From Acidobacteriota bacterium (lineage in GTDB: Bacteria > Acidobacteriota > Terriglobia > Acidiferrales > UBA7541), in assembly GCA_018268785.1 (NCBI GenBank), contig JAFDVY010000001.1, positions 1 through 64,000 of the forward strand: a stretch of DNA of 64,000 bases, read 5' to 3'. The notes below the pieces were generated by a model, which was not told the DNA's origin, searched no databases, and saw only the letters and a program-made list of their open reading frames with translations. A program made the position numbers and the translations under genes. Below are positions 1-8,673 of the stretch, piece after piece (the first letter of the stretch is position 1; every line of letters begins with the position of its first letter).

Positions 1-739
1 TTTTCGGAGCTTCGATGGGGCAACCGGGGCGGCGTTCGAGTTCTTCGCCGGCAGTGCTTTGGCAGATGTCTCCGGGGCAGAGATTGTAGGTTTTTCCGGC
101 AGTGCGAATGCGGATGGCGTACAGATACTTTCCGCCGAGAACTTCGACGCGCGTGATGATGCCGTCGCGCGGAGTAAAACATTCCTGCACGAGCGCGGTT
201 TGATCCATTCCGAAGCTGAGGCGGTTTTCCTGGACCGCTTTCTTGAGCTGATCGGGAGAATCGAAACGTTCGATGCCAGCGCCGCTGCCGCCGATATTAG
301 GTTTTACAACAAGCGGGTAGCCGATGGCTTCGGCTGCTGCCATGACCTGCGAAGCTTGGTTGACCACGCGGGCCTTTGGAAAGTCCAGGTCGAGTGATTT
401 CAGATTTGTGAGCTGAATGGCTTTGGAGATTTCGTGGGCGAAAGCGCGGGAACCGTTGACGACGCGGACGCCTTTTTCTTCAAGGTGTTTTAAATAATTC
501 AACGTGTAGAAGATGCCGTGGCCGTTGCCGCGCTGCCAGGCGGAAGGGCTCATGCGATTGAAGACAAGAGAGTATTCGGGTTCCGCGCTGGGATCGTATT
601 GGTGATTACGGGCATCAACGCGAATCCAGTTGGCGTTGCGCGCATCGAGTTGATTGAAAAGTGGGACGAACCAGCTTTGCTGCTCGTAGTAAATGGCGAT
701 TGGCTTTTTGAGCGTTGCGGTTTGCGCGGTTACGGCCAT
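1..739 (-). CDS. ATP-grasp family ligase, 3' end cut by window edge
   Basis: This reading frame starts at ATG 739 and runs off the left edge after about 246 codons with no stop. The protein begins MAVTAQTATLKKPIAIYYEQ and contains an ATP-grasp-like stretch, YPLVVKPNIGGSGAGI, at about residue 140-155. A lysine followed by a glycine-rich loop is the nucleotide-binding part of RimK/D-Ala-D-Ala-ligase-like ATP-grasp enzymes. These enzymes join a carboxylate to an amine or thiol through an acyl-phosphate. The substrate cannot be told, because the C-terminal metal-binding half is outside the window. It is on the same strand as trmD and lies 75 bases downstream of it, so it may be co-transcribed with the ribosome-maturation operon. 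The family assignment is fairly secure; the reaction is unknown. Confidence 0.7.
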   Translation of the reverse strand, partial: MAVTAQTATLKKPIAIYYEQQSWFVPLFNQLDARNANWIRVDARNHQYDPSAEPEYSLVFNRMSPSAWQRGNGHGIFYTLNYLKHLEEKGVRVVNGSRAFAHEISKAIQLTNLKSLDLDFPKARVVNQASQVMAAAEAIGYPLVVKPNIGGSGAGIERFDSPDQLKKAVQENRLSFGMDQTALVQECFTPRDGIITRVEVLGGKYLYAIRIRTAGKTYNLCPGDICQSTAGEELERRPGCPIEAPK

Positions 740-814
740 AAATCCCCTAGTAACGAACTGAGCTTAATTGGATGCGATATCCCGTTAAAAGAGGCGACCA
801 GTATATCGCCAGCT

Positions 815-1588
815 TTATTCCGGGGGGAGCAGGTCCGGGCGGTTGCGACGGGTCTTTTCCAGCGCTCGCTGGCGGCGCCATTTGGCGACTTCCGCGTGGT
901 TGCCGCCGATGAGGACTTCGGGGACGGTCCAGCCGCGAAAGTCGGCGGGGCGGGTGTAGTGGGGAAAATCGAGAAGCGAACGGCTCGCAGCGAGGGCTCG
1001 ATGAATTTGTGCGGCTTCGGATTTTTCGGCGCGTTCGAGCAGGCTGAAGGATTCGTTCTGGGAAGAAGCTTCGTTGCCGAGCGCGCCAGGGAGAAGGCGG
1101 GTGACGGCGTCGACGACAAGCGCGGCGGGGAGTTCGCCGCCACTGAGGACGAAATCGCCGATGGAAATTTCGTCCGTAGCGAGATGTTCGGCGACACGTT
1201 CGTCCACTCCTTCGTAACGGCCGCAGATGAAAACGAGGCGATCCTGCTGGGCGAAGCGGCGCGCGGCTTCCTGGTCAAAGCGTTTTCCAGCGGCAGAGAG
1301 AAGAATGATCGAAGTTCCTTCTTCGAGGGAGCGCTTTTGTGACGCGTCTCCTATGGAATGACCGAGCAGCGATTCGACGGCTTCAAAGAGTGGCTCGGGC
1401 TTGAGAACCATGCCTTCGCCGCCGCCAAAAGGGCGATCGTCCACGGTGCGATGACGGTCTTTCGTAAATTCGCGGAGATCCTGCACGTGAACTTGCACGA
1501 TTCCGGCTTCCCGTGCGCGGCGAAGGATGCCGTGATTGAGTGGGCCTGCGAAAAACTCAGGAAAAATCGTGATGAGATCGAAGCGCAT
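815..1588 (-). CDS. trmD: tRNA (guanine37-N1)-methyltransferase TrmD
   Basis: The 257-residue protein starts [13 protein letters not shown], the standard TrmD N-terminus. It carries the SPOUT-fold cofactor-knot signatures [12 protein letters not shown] and [13 protein letters not shown], and ends with the usual basic C-terminal domain. TrmD transfers methyl from S-adenosylmethionine to N1 of G37 beside the anticodon, preventing +1 frameshifting. I chose ATG 1588 rather than an in-frame start 10 codons upstream because family members begin at MRFD. No strong Shine-Dalgarno is visible. It is the last ribosome-maturation gene of the minus-strand run rpsP-khpA-rimM-trmD, 237 bases after rimM, a rather wide gap. 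Confidence 0.97.
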   Translation of the reverse strand: MRFDLITIFPEFFAGPLNHGILRRAREAGIVQVHVQDLREFTKDRHRTVDDRPFGGGEGMVLKPEPLFEAVESLLGHSIGDASQKRSLEEGTSIILLSAAGKRFDQEAARRFAQQDRLVFICGRYEGVDERVAEHLATDEISIGDFVLSGGELPAALVVDAVTRLLPGALGNEASSQNESFSLLERAEKSEAAQIHRALAASRSLLDFPHYTRPADFRGWTVPEVLIGGNHAEVAKWRRQRALEKTRRNRPDLLPPE

Positions 1589-1825
1589 AGTATGGTGGAA
1601 ACAGTTTAGCGAAACCACGGCGAAAGCGTGAAGGAAGGGCGAAGGAAATTCGGCACGAGAGGGCAGTATTGCAGTTGCGCCGGAACCAAGTGACTACTGG
1701 CTCTAAGTCCTTAAACAATTTGGCGAAACAAAACCCAATGAAACTGGGTCACAACACAAAACAACTGCGCCGTGAAGAGCGCTGTTGAAAAGAACCCACA
1801 GGATTTGCGGCGTGCGCGACATGGC

Positions 1826-2434
1826 TCACTCGACACTATCTTGATCACGGAGGCCCTCCGGGAGGAGGACTTCGATGCGGCGGGCAGTGATGTCAATGCG
1901 CGTGCAGATATCTTCGGCGAGAGGAACCAAGAGTTCGCCAGAGGAAGTGTCTACAGCGAGGAGCGGCGTGCCGGGTTGGGATTCACCGGGGAAGAAGACA
2001 TCACGGACTCTGCCGAGTAGCGTGGGCGCTTCGGAGAGCGAACAGGGAGATGAAGAAACCGAAGGTGACACGAGCGGAAGTTCAAAGACTGAGCAGCCGA
2101 TCAGGTCGGTGACAAAATATTTTCCGGCGGGGAGAGCGACTCGCTGTTCGAATGGAATCTGGATTTCGAGGCCGCGGAGTTTTTCGGCATCGCTGATGGA
2201 TGCGGCTCCTTCGAAGTGGAAAACGCCAAAACCGGGATGATTGCGGTCGGCCCAGAAGGATTTAAGTTGAATGGAACGTGGTGCGGATTTTCCATCGGCG
2301 AGGAAAATCTCGCGAAGCGTTTGCAAACGCCCGGGAAAATCGGTGAAGAGTTCGGCTGCGACTTCGCCTTTGTTGCCGCGAGGGCGGAGGATGCGGGCTA
2401 CGGTGACGAATTTCGGCTTCGCAGTTTCAGGCAT
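1826..2434 (-). CDS. rimM: Ribosome maturation factor RimM
   Basis: The 202-residue protein has the RimM layout. The N-terminal beta-barrel begins FVTVARILRPRGNKGEVAAE (about residues 9-28), and the C-terminal PRC-barrel holds DLIGCSVFE and LLAVDTSSGELLVPLAEDIC. RimM binds S19 and the 30S head and aids 16S rRNA maturation in the cytoplasm. The linker around residues 120-140 is serine-rich (LVSPSVSSSPCSLSEA) and longer than in many homologues, making the protein slightly larger than the usual 165-180 residues. It sits between khpA and trmD on the same strand, the conserved bacterial order. No clear ribosome binding site precedes ATG 2434. Confidence 0.95.
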   Translation of the reverse strand: MPETAKPKFVTVARILRPRGNKGEVAAELFTDFPGRLQTLREIFLADGKSAPRSIQLKSFWADRNHPGFGVFHFEGAASISDAEKLRGLEIQIPFEQRVALPAGKYFVTDLIGCSVFELPLVSPSVSSSPCSLSEAPTLLGRVRDVFFPGESQPGTPLLAVDTSSGELLVPLAEDICTRIDITARRIEVLLPEGLRDQDSVE

Positions 2435-2551
2435 TGGTTAGGGACGAGTTGAGGTCCTTCGCGCGCAAAGAACGCGCACTCAGGATGACAAAACGCCAGA
2501 TTGATTGCTATCGCGCGATTCCAGGAGAACAGGTACGAATGGCCGTGCCAC

Positions 2552-2785
2552 TCAATCTTCGACGATTTCGAGGGTATAGCGCTTTCGAAGCTTCGTTCCG
2601 CCGGCGGAGAGGATCGTGCGAATCGCTTTTGCGGTGCGACCCTGCTTGCCAATCACTTTGCCAAGATCTTCCACATGCACGCGGAGTTCAAGGACCGCGC
2701 TTTGCGGTCCTTCCACCACGGTAACCTGCACGTCCTCGGGATGGTCTACGAGAGCCCTGGCGATATGCTCGACCAGTTCCTTCAT
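2552..2785 (-). CDS. khpA: KH-domain RNA-binding protein KhpA
   Basis: This 77-residue protein is a single KH domain with the motif [16 protein letters not shown] (about residues 44-59), whose GxxG loop is GKQG. KhpA (YlqC) proteins bind RNA, often with KhpB/Jag, and influence cell size and RNA stability in Firmicutes. Its role here is inferred from family only. ATG 2785 is preceded by a GGAGG ribosome binding site about four bases upstream. It lies 62 bases downstream of rpsP and upstream of rimM, the position conserved across many phyla, so co-transcription is very likely. Confidence 0.95.
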   Translation of the reverse strand: MKELVEHIARALVDHPEDVQVTVVEGPQSAVLELRVHVEDLGKVIGKQGRTAKAIRTILSAGGTKLRKRYTLEIVED

Positions 2786-2847
2786 AGGGCACCTCCACGA
2801 GCAAAAACATTCGAACCGGGGAGAGGCCTAACCTGAGTTGGGGACGA

Positions 2848-3087
2848 CTACGCGATCTTCTGCAATTTGATGAAGCTGCGAACGGTATCGCTCGGCTGAG
2901 CACCCTTGCTGAGCCAGTGCTTTACACGGTCTGCGTCCAGCTTAATCCCTGCCGGCTTTTGCAGCGGGTCATAGGTGCCCACGGCATCCACAACGCGGCC
3001 ATCGCGGGGGCGGGTTCTTTCAATCACCACCACGCGGTAAAAAGGCTTCTTTTTCTTGCCAATGCGAGACAGACGAATCGTCAACAC
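2848..3087 (-). CDS. rpsP: 30S ribosomal protein S16
   Basis: The 79-residue protein begins (GTG)LTIRLSRIGKKKKPFYR and continues with VVVIERTRPRDGR and GTYDPLQKP, the S16 signature. It is an assembly protein of the 30S body. There is no in-frame ATG. GTG 3087 is chosen because AGGAGGA at 3096-3102 lies eight bases upstream and the resulting N-terminus fits the family; a TTG follows as the next codon. It heads the rpsP-khpA-rimM-trmD operon. The gene usually upstream, ffh, is on the same strand but about 2 kb away behind inserted genes, so rpsP must have its own promoter in the short space before the divergent hydrolase gene. Confidence 0.97.
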   Translation of the reverse strand: MLTIRLSRIGKKKKPFYRVVVIERTRPRDGRVVDAVGTYDPLQKPAGIKLDADRVKHWLSKGAQPSDTVRSFIKLQKIA

Positions 3088-3239
3088 GAAAACATTCCTC
3101 CTGAACCTATCAATTCTACAGGGGAAGAGGATTTGGGGCAATGCGAGATTGGTAAGATCGGCCGCGACGAGAGATAGCCGCTCGCTGTTAAGAGCAGATG
3201 AATGGAGCAGCAAATGGTAAGCTGCGGCACGGAGGGAGC

Positions 3240-4379
3240 ATGAGATTGAAGGCGTTGTGGATAGCAGCAGCGGCCCTATTAGGCGTATCCAGCGTGTTGG
3301 GTCAAGCTCAGGACTCGAGCCAACCGGGCGAGAAGCAAATTGCCGCTGTGTTTGATGGCCTGGCGACGGATAAGACGCCTGGATTAGCTGTCCTGGTAAA
3401 GAAGAACGGGAGGGTGGTCTTCGAGCGAGGCTACGGAGTGAAGGAGCTGAAGACAGGCTCAAGGATCGATTCTAAAACGGATTTTCGTTTGGCTTCCGTC
3501 ACCAAGCAATTCACGGCAATGGCGATCATGCTGCTCGTTCATGACAAAAAGTTGAGCTACGAAACGACGCTCGGCGAGGTTTTTCGCGAATTTCCAGAAT
3601 ATGGAAGAAAGATTACGGTCCGGCAGCTTTTGAATCACACAGGCGGATTGCCCGATTACGAAGATTTGATGGAGGCAAGGGAAAAAGAGAAGGGCCCGAT
3701 GTGGAGTCCGGAAAAACAGATTCAGGATGCGGAAGTCTTGCAGTTGCTTGAGAAAGCGACAAGAGCAAAATTCGCACCGGGAACGAAATGGGATTACAGC
3801 AATTCGGGGTATGTCGTCCTGGGGCTGATCGTTGCGAACGTATCGGGAAAAACCTACGGAGATTTCCTGCACGAACGGATTTTTGCGCCACTGAAGATGG
3901 CCGACACACTTGTCTATCAAAAGGGAAAAAATTCCGTGCCCAATCGCGCCTATGGCCATTCGAAAGAAAAAGATGCATTCAAGGAAACGGACCAGAGTTC
4001 GACATCGGCCACGCTGGGGGACGGTGGTGTCTATTCGAGTGTGGAGGATCTGTCGAAGTGGGACGACGCGCTGCGGAAGCACACACTGCTGAATGAAGAA
4101 GAGATGAAGCCGGCACTGACGCCCGGAAAATACGGCTCGAGCACGCTGCCCGGCGACGCGCCAGCATCGTTACATGGCGTGAAGGTTGAATACGGTTTTG
4201 GATGGTTTCTCGACCCGTACAAGGGCCATAAGCGTATGTGGCACTACGGGGACACCACAGGGTTCAAGACGGCGATTCAGCGATTTACGAAAGACGGACT
4301 GACAGTGATCGTTCTCTGCAATCGAACGGACCTGGATCCGGGCGCTTTGGCTGAGCGGATTATAGATTTATATGAGTGA
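3240..4379 (+). CDS. Secreted beta-lactamase-family serine hydrolase (class C/PBP-like)
   Basis: The 379-residue protein has an N-terminal signal peptide (MRLKALWIAAAALLGVSSVLGQAQ) followed by a serine-beta-lactamase fold. The three active-site motifs are visible: SVTK (SxxK, residues 86-89), YSN (186-188) and HYG (335-337, in the KTG position). HxG instead of KTG is typical of esterase or D-aminopeptidase-like members of the class C/EstB group, so this is more likely a peptidase or esterase than an antibiotic-degrading enzyme. ATG 3240 was chosen over an upstream in-frame ATG because GGAGGGAG directly precedes it and the signal peptide then starts correctly. It is divergent from rpsP and sits inside the interrupted ffh-rpsP region. 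Confidence 0.9.
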   Translation: MRLKALWIAAAALLGVSSVLGQAQDSSQPGEKQIAAVFDGLATDKTPGLAVLVKKNGRVVFERGYGVKELKTGSRIDSKTDFRLASVTKQFTAMAIMLLVHDKKLSYETTLGEVFREFPEYGRKITVRQLLNHTGGLPDYEDLMEAREKEKGPMWSPEKQIQDAEVLQLLEKATRAKFAPGTKWDYSNSGYVVLGLIVANVSGKTYGDFLHERIFAPLKMADTLVYQKGKNSVPNRAYGHSKEKDAFKETDQSSTSATLGDGGVYSSVEDLSKWDDALRKHTLLNEEEMKPALTPGKYGSSTLPGDAPASLHGVKVEYGFGWFLDPYKGHKRMWHYGDTTGFKTAIQRFTKDGLTVIVLCNRTDLDPGALAERIIDLYE

Positions 4380-4399
4380 GGCAACACTAAAGCTTTCGG

Positions 4400-4792
4400 C
4401 TAACCCTCGCAGTCCGAGTGAAGGCGAATCCACGCGGCAAATTCATCTTCCGACAACTTCCCTGCAGCCACAGCGAGCATCGTTTGAATTTCTTCCATTC
4501 GATTCGAATTAAGGCGACATCCGTTCAGGCGCAAAAATGTTGCGGTCGCTATGAACGCGATTCTTTTGTTTCCGTCGACGAACGGATGATTTTTCGCCAA
4601 GCCAAACCCGTACGCCGCGGCCAGCTTCGCGATATCGGCTTTCGGCGCGTAAGCAAATTGGTTCTTGGGACGAGCCAGAGCTGATTCAAGCAGCCCTTCA
4701 TCTCGAATCCCCGAGCTCCCTCCGTGTTCCGAGAGCGATTGTGAATGGAAAGAAACGATCGCACGACTGTCCAGCCACTCGGGCTCCTTCAT
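4400..4792 (-). CDS. doc: Doc-type Fic-domain toxin
   Basis: The 130-residue protein matches death-on-curing proteins. The Fic-core motif HPFVDGNKR lies at residues 69-77, after a helical N-terminal part containing GIRDEGLLESALARP, a conserved Doc segment. Doc of phage P1 phosphorylates EF-Tu, whereas ordinary Fic proteins AMPylate. P1 Doc has DANK where this protein has DGNK, the more Fic-like spelling. The exact reaction is therefore uncertain. The start codon overlaps the stop of the AbrB-like gene by four bases (ATGA), the translational coupling expected of a toxin-antitoxin operon. It is tail-to-tail with the serine hydrolase gene, 20 bases apart. Confidence 0.92.
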   Translation of the reverse strand: MKEPEWLDSRAIVSFHSQSLSEHGGSSGIRDEGLLESALARPKNQFAYAPKADIAKLAAAYGFGLAKNHPFVDGNKRIAFIATATFLRLNGCRLNSNRMEEIQTMLAVAAGKLSEDEFAAWIRLHSDCEG

Positions 4793-5010
4793 TTGGCCAG
4801 AGCTCGGAGGGTATCCCTATGTTCCTTCATAACTTCTCGGCCAATTGCCAACTGTCTTTCCAATTCAGGGTCATAAGGAGTGAGCAAATATCCGTCTGGA
4901 GTTTCCACAGCAAAGAGCGTGTCACCCTGCTTCACGTTCATGCGCTGCAGAGTTTCCTTCGGGAGAACAATTCCAGTAGACGTGCCAACAGCTCTGAGTT
5001 TGAGTTTCAT
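4789..5010 (-). CDS. AbrB/MazE-like antitoxin paired with Doc
   Basis: The 73-residue protein starts MKLKLRAVGTSTGIVLPKET, a swapped-hairpin AbrB/SpoVT DNA-binding domain (residues 1-45). A charged C-terminal tail, RQLAIGREVMKEHRDTLRALAK, is likely the part that wraps the toxin. Such antitoxins neutralise the toxin and repress their own promoter. ATG 5010 is preferred over in-frame ATGs at 5022 and 5028: a TATAAT box lies at 5033-5038, so the upstream ATGs would be at or next to the transcription start, and family members begin at MKLKLR. The gene overlaps doc by four bases and lies in AT-rich DNA unlike its surroundings, suggesting acquisition. Confidence 0.87.
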   Translation of the reverse strand: MKLKLRAVGTSTGIVLPKETLQRMNVKQGDTLFAVETPDGYLLTPYDPELERQLAIGREVMKEHRDTLRALAK

Positions 5011-5032
5011 GTAAGCATCCATACCCATTGAT

Positions 5033-5038
5033 ATTATA
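5033..5038 (-). promoter_or_regulatory. Candidate -10 box of the AbrB-doc operon
   Basis: On the minus strand the sequence reads TATAAT, 23 bases upstream of ATG 5010. No convincing -35 box is seen 16-18 bases further upstream. The surrounding 60 bases are much richer in A+T than the neighbouring genes. Autoregulation by the AbrB-like protein would act here, by analogy with other toxin-antitoxin operons. Confidence 0.5.
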
Positions 5039-5101
5039 ATTTAATTTTACGGAATTTCACTATCTTTATAAAGCATTGAAAACACTGTGATTATGGGTAA
5101 A

Positions 5102-6445
5102 TCAGGATAGTCCGGCTAGTTTGCCGAGGCCCTTCATTTTGGCGCGGGCAGCCATCGCGCCATATTGCTTCATCATGGTGCGCATTTGCATGTACTGCTT
5201 GAGGACGGAGTTGACGTCCTGCACGGAGGTGCCGCTTCCCTTGGCGATGCGCTTGCGGCGTTTGCCATCAATGACGTTGTGGTCGAGCCGCTCCTGATTC
5301 GTCATGGAATTGATGATGGCTTCGACCTGTTTCAGTTTCCCTTCGTCCACTTTGGCGTCTTTGGGGATATTTTGGAGTGGGCCCATTTTCGGCAGCATAT
5401 CCACGATTTGGTCGAGCGGGCCCATTTTGCGAATCTGTCTTAACTGGTCGCGGAAATCTTCCAGCGTGAATTCGTTTTTTCGCAGTTTGCGTTCGAGTTC
5501 GATCGCAGCTTTTTTGTCAACGGCCTGCTCGGCGCGCTCGATGAGCGAAAGAATGTCGCCCATGCCCAAGACGCGAGAAACGATGCGCTCCGGATAAAAT
5601 GCCTCAAGCGCATCGTATTTCTCACCGAGGCCGACGAACTTTACCGGGGCACCGCTGACTTTGCTGATGGAAAGCGCAGCGCCGCCTCGCGCGTCGCCGT
5701 CCAGCTTAGTTAGAATCACGCCCGTAAGGCCAAGGCGCTTGTGAAATTCACCGGCGGAGCGCACAGCGTCCTGGCCGATCATCGCGTCCGCAATGAACAG
5801 AATCTCGCTCGGCTGCAATTCCTTCTTGAGCGTCGCAAGCTCGTTCATCAGTTCGTCATCAATGTGCAAGCGGCCAGCGGTGTCCACGAGGATCACGTCC
5901 GACGCGGAAAGTTTCGCTTCCTTGATGGCGCCGCGAACAATCTCCAGCGGCTTGTCTGTGCCAGCTCCGGGCCATACTGCAGTGCCAATCGCTTTTGCCA
6001 CCTGGGCCAACTGTTCACGCGCCGCGGGGCGGTACACGTCGGTTGAAACCACAAGCGGACGGTGGCCATGTTGCGTGAGCCATTTGGAAAGTTTTCCAGT
6101 GGTGGTGGTCTTGCCGGAACCCTGCAAACCGACAATCATCCAGACCGAAGGCGGCTTTGACGCAAAGAGCGGCTTGGCATGTTTACCCAGCATCGTCGCC
6201 AGCTCGTCGCGCACAATTTTCAGAACTTGCTGATCCGGGGAAAGCTGTAGCATGACTTCGCTGCCGAGCGCCTTGCTGCGAATATTGGCGAGCAGCTCTT
6301 CCACTACGCTGACAGCCACGTCACCTTCGAGCATGGCTTCGCGGATTTCCGCTAGTGCGGCGTCCAGGTGCTCTTCGGTGAGCTTGCCCTGACCGCGAAG
6401 ATTCTTGAATGTGCGCTGAAGCTTTTCTGTAAGGTTTTCAAACAT
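5102..6445 (-). CDS. ffh: Signal recognition particle GTPase Ffh
   Basis: The 447-residue protein has the complete SRP54 layout. The N domain is residues 1-95, and the G domain holds GLQGSGKT (106-113), DTAGR (188-192) and TKLDGDARGG (246-255). A methionine-rich M domain follows from about residue 300 (MGPLDQIVDMLPKMGP, MKQYGAMAARAKMKG). Ffh binds signal sequences of nascent membrane proteins together with 4.5S RNA and docks to FtsY. It has the same orientation as rpsP, which it normally precedes directly, but here about 2 kb separates the two. No 4.5S RNA gene was recognised in the window. Confidence 0.98.
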   Translation of the reverse strand: MFENLTEKLQRTFKNLRGQGKLTEEHLDAALAEIREAMLEGDVAVSVVEELLANIRSKALGSEVMLQLSPDQQVLKIVRDELATMLGKHAKPLFASKPPSVWMIVGLQGSGKTTTTGKLSKWLTQHGHRPLVVSTDVYRPAAREQLAQVAKAIGTAVWPGAGTDKPLEIVRGAIKEAKLSASDVILVDTAGRLHIDDELMNELATLKKELQPSEILFIADAMIGQDAVRSAGEFHKRLGLTGVILTKLDGDARGGAALSISKVSGAPVKFVGLGEKYDALEAFYPERIVSRVLGMGDILSLIERAEQAVDKKAAIELERKLRKNEFTLEDFRDQLRQIRKMGPLDQIVDMLPKMGPLQNIPKDAKVDEGKLKQVEAIINSMTNQERLDHNVIDGKRRKRIAKGSGTSVQDVNSVLKQYMQMRTMMKQYGAMAARAKMKGLGKLAGLS

Positions 6446-6703
6446 TAGAAATCGACTCGTCGTTGTTCATCTTCATTTTAGGGGTGTGTCCAGGCAGGGT
6501 CAAACAGTTGCGCAAAAGCGATTTCGGGGGCTCCGCCGAGGGAAAGCAAGATGCAGAGTGTGACCGTACCCTCGGCAGAGCTTTGGAATGAATCAATCGG
6601 CCAACACCCGATTTATTGTTGAGATAGACGTGCGCCGCGGCTGGCAGGTTACAGTCAAAAACCCCAAAGTTCCATGCTGACCTGACCGGGTAGGGAGAGA
6701 AGT

Positions 6704-8545
6704 TCAGTGGAAAAACTCGGCCATTTGCTTGTCTATGGCCTTGAGCTGTTCCCGGGCCGCACTATTTTCAGGATGGAATTGCAGCTCCTTCTGCATTTCT
6801 TCCCGTGCGGTGGCCAGTTGGTTCATTTTGAGATAGACGATGCCGAGCGCGAAGTGGTATCCGATCTGGTCCGGTCTGCGAGCAATCCCCTCTTGGATTT
6901 GGCGCGCGGCCTCCTGCAGCCGATTCTGCTTAAAGTAAGTCGTCCCAAGATAGACGTACTGGTCGGCATTTGCCGCGTCGATGGCAATTGAGCGTTGCAA
7001 AAACTCTTCGGCAAGCGACAAATTGCCCAATTTGTAGTTGGCGTAGCCGAAATTGTAGTTAGCAAGCCATAAGTCTGGATGTTCCTTAAGCAGCGGCTTC
7101 AAAATTTCGATTGCTTCGAGATAGCGGCCGCGCCCCGCATACTCGCTGGCGAGGTTGTTTCTGGCTAAGGCATTTTGCGGGGCCATGTGGAAGGCGTTCG
7201 TGTAGAGCAAGAGATTGTTTTCCCAGGGCCGTGCCTGAATTGAAGCAAAGAGTCCCAGGCCCGCAATCAATGCTCCCGCAAGAGAAATGGCGACTCTCTG
7301 CCCTTGAAGCCCGCGCGCCAACTTTGAAACATAGTCGGCCAGCATGACGATCAATATGGAAAGGGCAAAAGAGGGAAGGTACAGATACCTGTCATGGGCA
7401 AAATCGTCGCGGTGGAACACGCCAATGTACAGAACCGGCGCCAAGGGCAGCAAGAACCATTGCATCCCTGCCAATATGTTTGGGTTTCTGACTTTTCGGT
7501 ACCAAACCATGAAACCTGAAAAAAGAATGGCAAGAAAAAGAACCGGAAGCCAAAACCGTGGCTCTGTCACGCGAGCTACCACCGGCAAGTCGTACGCGAA
7601 GCTCAGACTCTGCGGCCAGATCAAATGAAAAACGTAAAAGAGGATCAGCGAAGGAACGGTAAACAATGCATGCGACACGTGAATCCAAGGCGCTTCGTCC
7701 GGGAGGCCGCGAAGAATTTGCCAGCGCGCAGCCAGGTAGAGCGCTGAAAGCGCTGCATACGGCAGCGTCTGTAAAATTGCAGAACGCACTGTTTGGAGCT
7801 TCGTTAAATCCGATGAGCGCCTTCCGAACCCGCTTAGCGCATGTAAAAAAACGATCGCGGAAAAGACGATCGCCGTTTCCTTTGAGAGCAGGGCGAGCAA
7901 AAAGCAAAGCAGCGAACCCAGCTTCAGGAGAGATGAGGAGCTTTCTCCGCTTTTCAGCCATAGATAAAAGCTGCCGAGCAATCCCAACGCCATCAGGCTA
8001 TCGGTGCATCCCGAGACCCAAGCGACCGTTTCCGCGTGAACGGGATGAACCGCAAAAATCAGCGCACCGAATAGCGCCCACTTCGAGCCAGGGAAATATT
8101 TGCGCAGAACGAGAAGAACGAGAATGGAAACGGCGGCATGCAGAAGAATGTTCGTAAGATGCCAGCCCCAGGCCTGTTTGTGCCAGAGAAAATAGTTCAA
8201 TCGCAGCCAAATGAAGAAGAGGGGGCGATAGTAGTGCGCGGATGCAAGCCCCGGGTAGAACCCCGCAATAGGCTTTAAGAAATAGGCGGGAAGGAAATGC
8301 CAACTGGTAATTGCAGGGTTGTCCAGAACTTGTATGTCGTCGTCGTAGACGAAGCCGAATCTCAGTGTCGGGAGATAAGTCAGAATTGCTGCAAGAGCGA
8401 CGAGAAGTGTCTGTGCTTTGGTTCCGATTCCAGCGACAAAGTCTGCCGGGTCGCGAAGGCTGTTTGTTTCCGTATTTGATGACGAATTTTCCAAGCGAGA
8501 CCCCGTGTGCAGGCTACCAAAAGCAATCGGGAGGCAGCAGAGCAC
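6704..8545 (-). CDS. TMTC-like multi-pass membrane protein with C-terminal TPRs
   Basis: The protein is up to 613 residues long. About the first 430 residues form roughly ten membrane segments, with the signatures FVYDDDIQVLDNP, HPVHAETVAWVSGCTDSLMA and SKETAI. These are typical of GT-C-fold glycosyltransferase-like proteins related to eukaryotic TMTC O-mannosyltransferases and bacterial DUF1736 proteins. Four or so tetratricopeptide repeats follow (ARNNLASEYAGRGRYLEAIE, ANYNFGYANYKLGNLSLAEE and so on). The acidic DDD near the first external loop is the probable metal/catalytic site. A dolichol/undecaprenyl-linked sugar transfer to exported proteins is the likely role but unproven. The GTG start at 8545 has a poorly placed ribosome site; a TTG about 18 codons in is a plausible alternative. 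Confidence 0.8.
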   Translation of the reverse strand: MLCCLPIAFGSLHTGSRLENSSSNTETNSLRDPADFVAGIGTKAQTLLVALAAILTYLPTLRFGFVYDDDIQVLDNPAITSWHFLPAYFLKPIAGFYPGLASAHYYRPLFFIWLRLNYFLWHKQAWGWHLTNILLHAAVSILVLLVLRKYFPGSKWALFGALIFAVHPVHAETVAWVSGCTDSLMALGLLGSFYLWLKSGESSSSLLKLGSLLCFLLALLSKETAIVFSAIVFLHALSGFGRRSSDLTKLQTVRSAILQTLPYAALSALYLAARWQILRGLPDEAPWIHVSHALFTVPSLILFYVFHLIWPQSLSFAYDLPVVARVTEPRFWLPVLFLAILFSGFMVWYRKVRNPNILAGMQWFLLPLAPVLYIGVFHRDDFAHDRYLYLPSFALSILIVMLADYVSKLARGLQGQRVAISLAGALIAGLGLFASIQARPWENNLLLYTNAFHMAPQNALARNNLASEYAGRGRYLEAIEILKPLLKEHPDLWLANYNFGYANYKLGNLSLAEEFLQRSIAIDAANADQYVYLGTTYFKQNRLQEAARQIQEGIARRPDQIGYHFALGIVYLKMNQLATAREEMQKELQFHPENSAAREQLKAIDKQMAEFFH

Positions 8546-8673
8546 CCTTACGAGGCTGTGCCAAATAGTTAATCGGAATTGTCGAGGAAGAGCTCAAGAG
8601 GAGAGGCAGCAATGGTTGTTGGGCGGCGCGGGAACGCGTAGAATCCGCTCCAAACAATTTGCAGGAGGCTACG

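Noticed and set aside
518-1342. A 274-codon frame opposite trmD and the ATP-grasp gene
   Set aside because: It spans two real genes on the other strand and shows no domain.
2440-2495. Sequence CGCGCACTCAGGATGACA as a further dispersed repeat
   Set aside because: It resembles repeats often seen in soil genomes, but only one copy is present in this window so it cannot be supported here.
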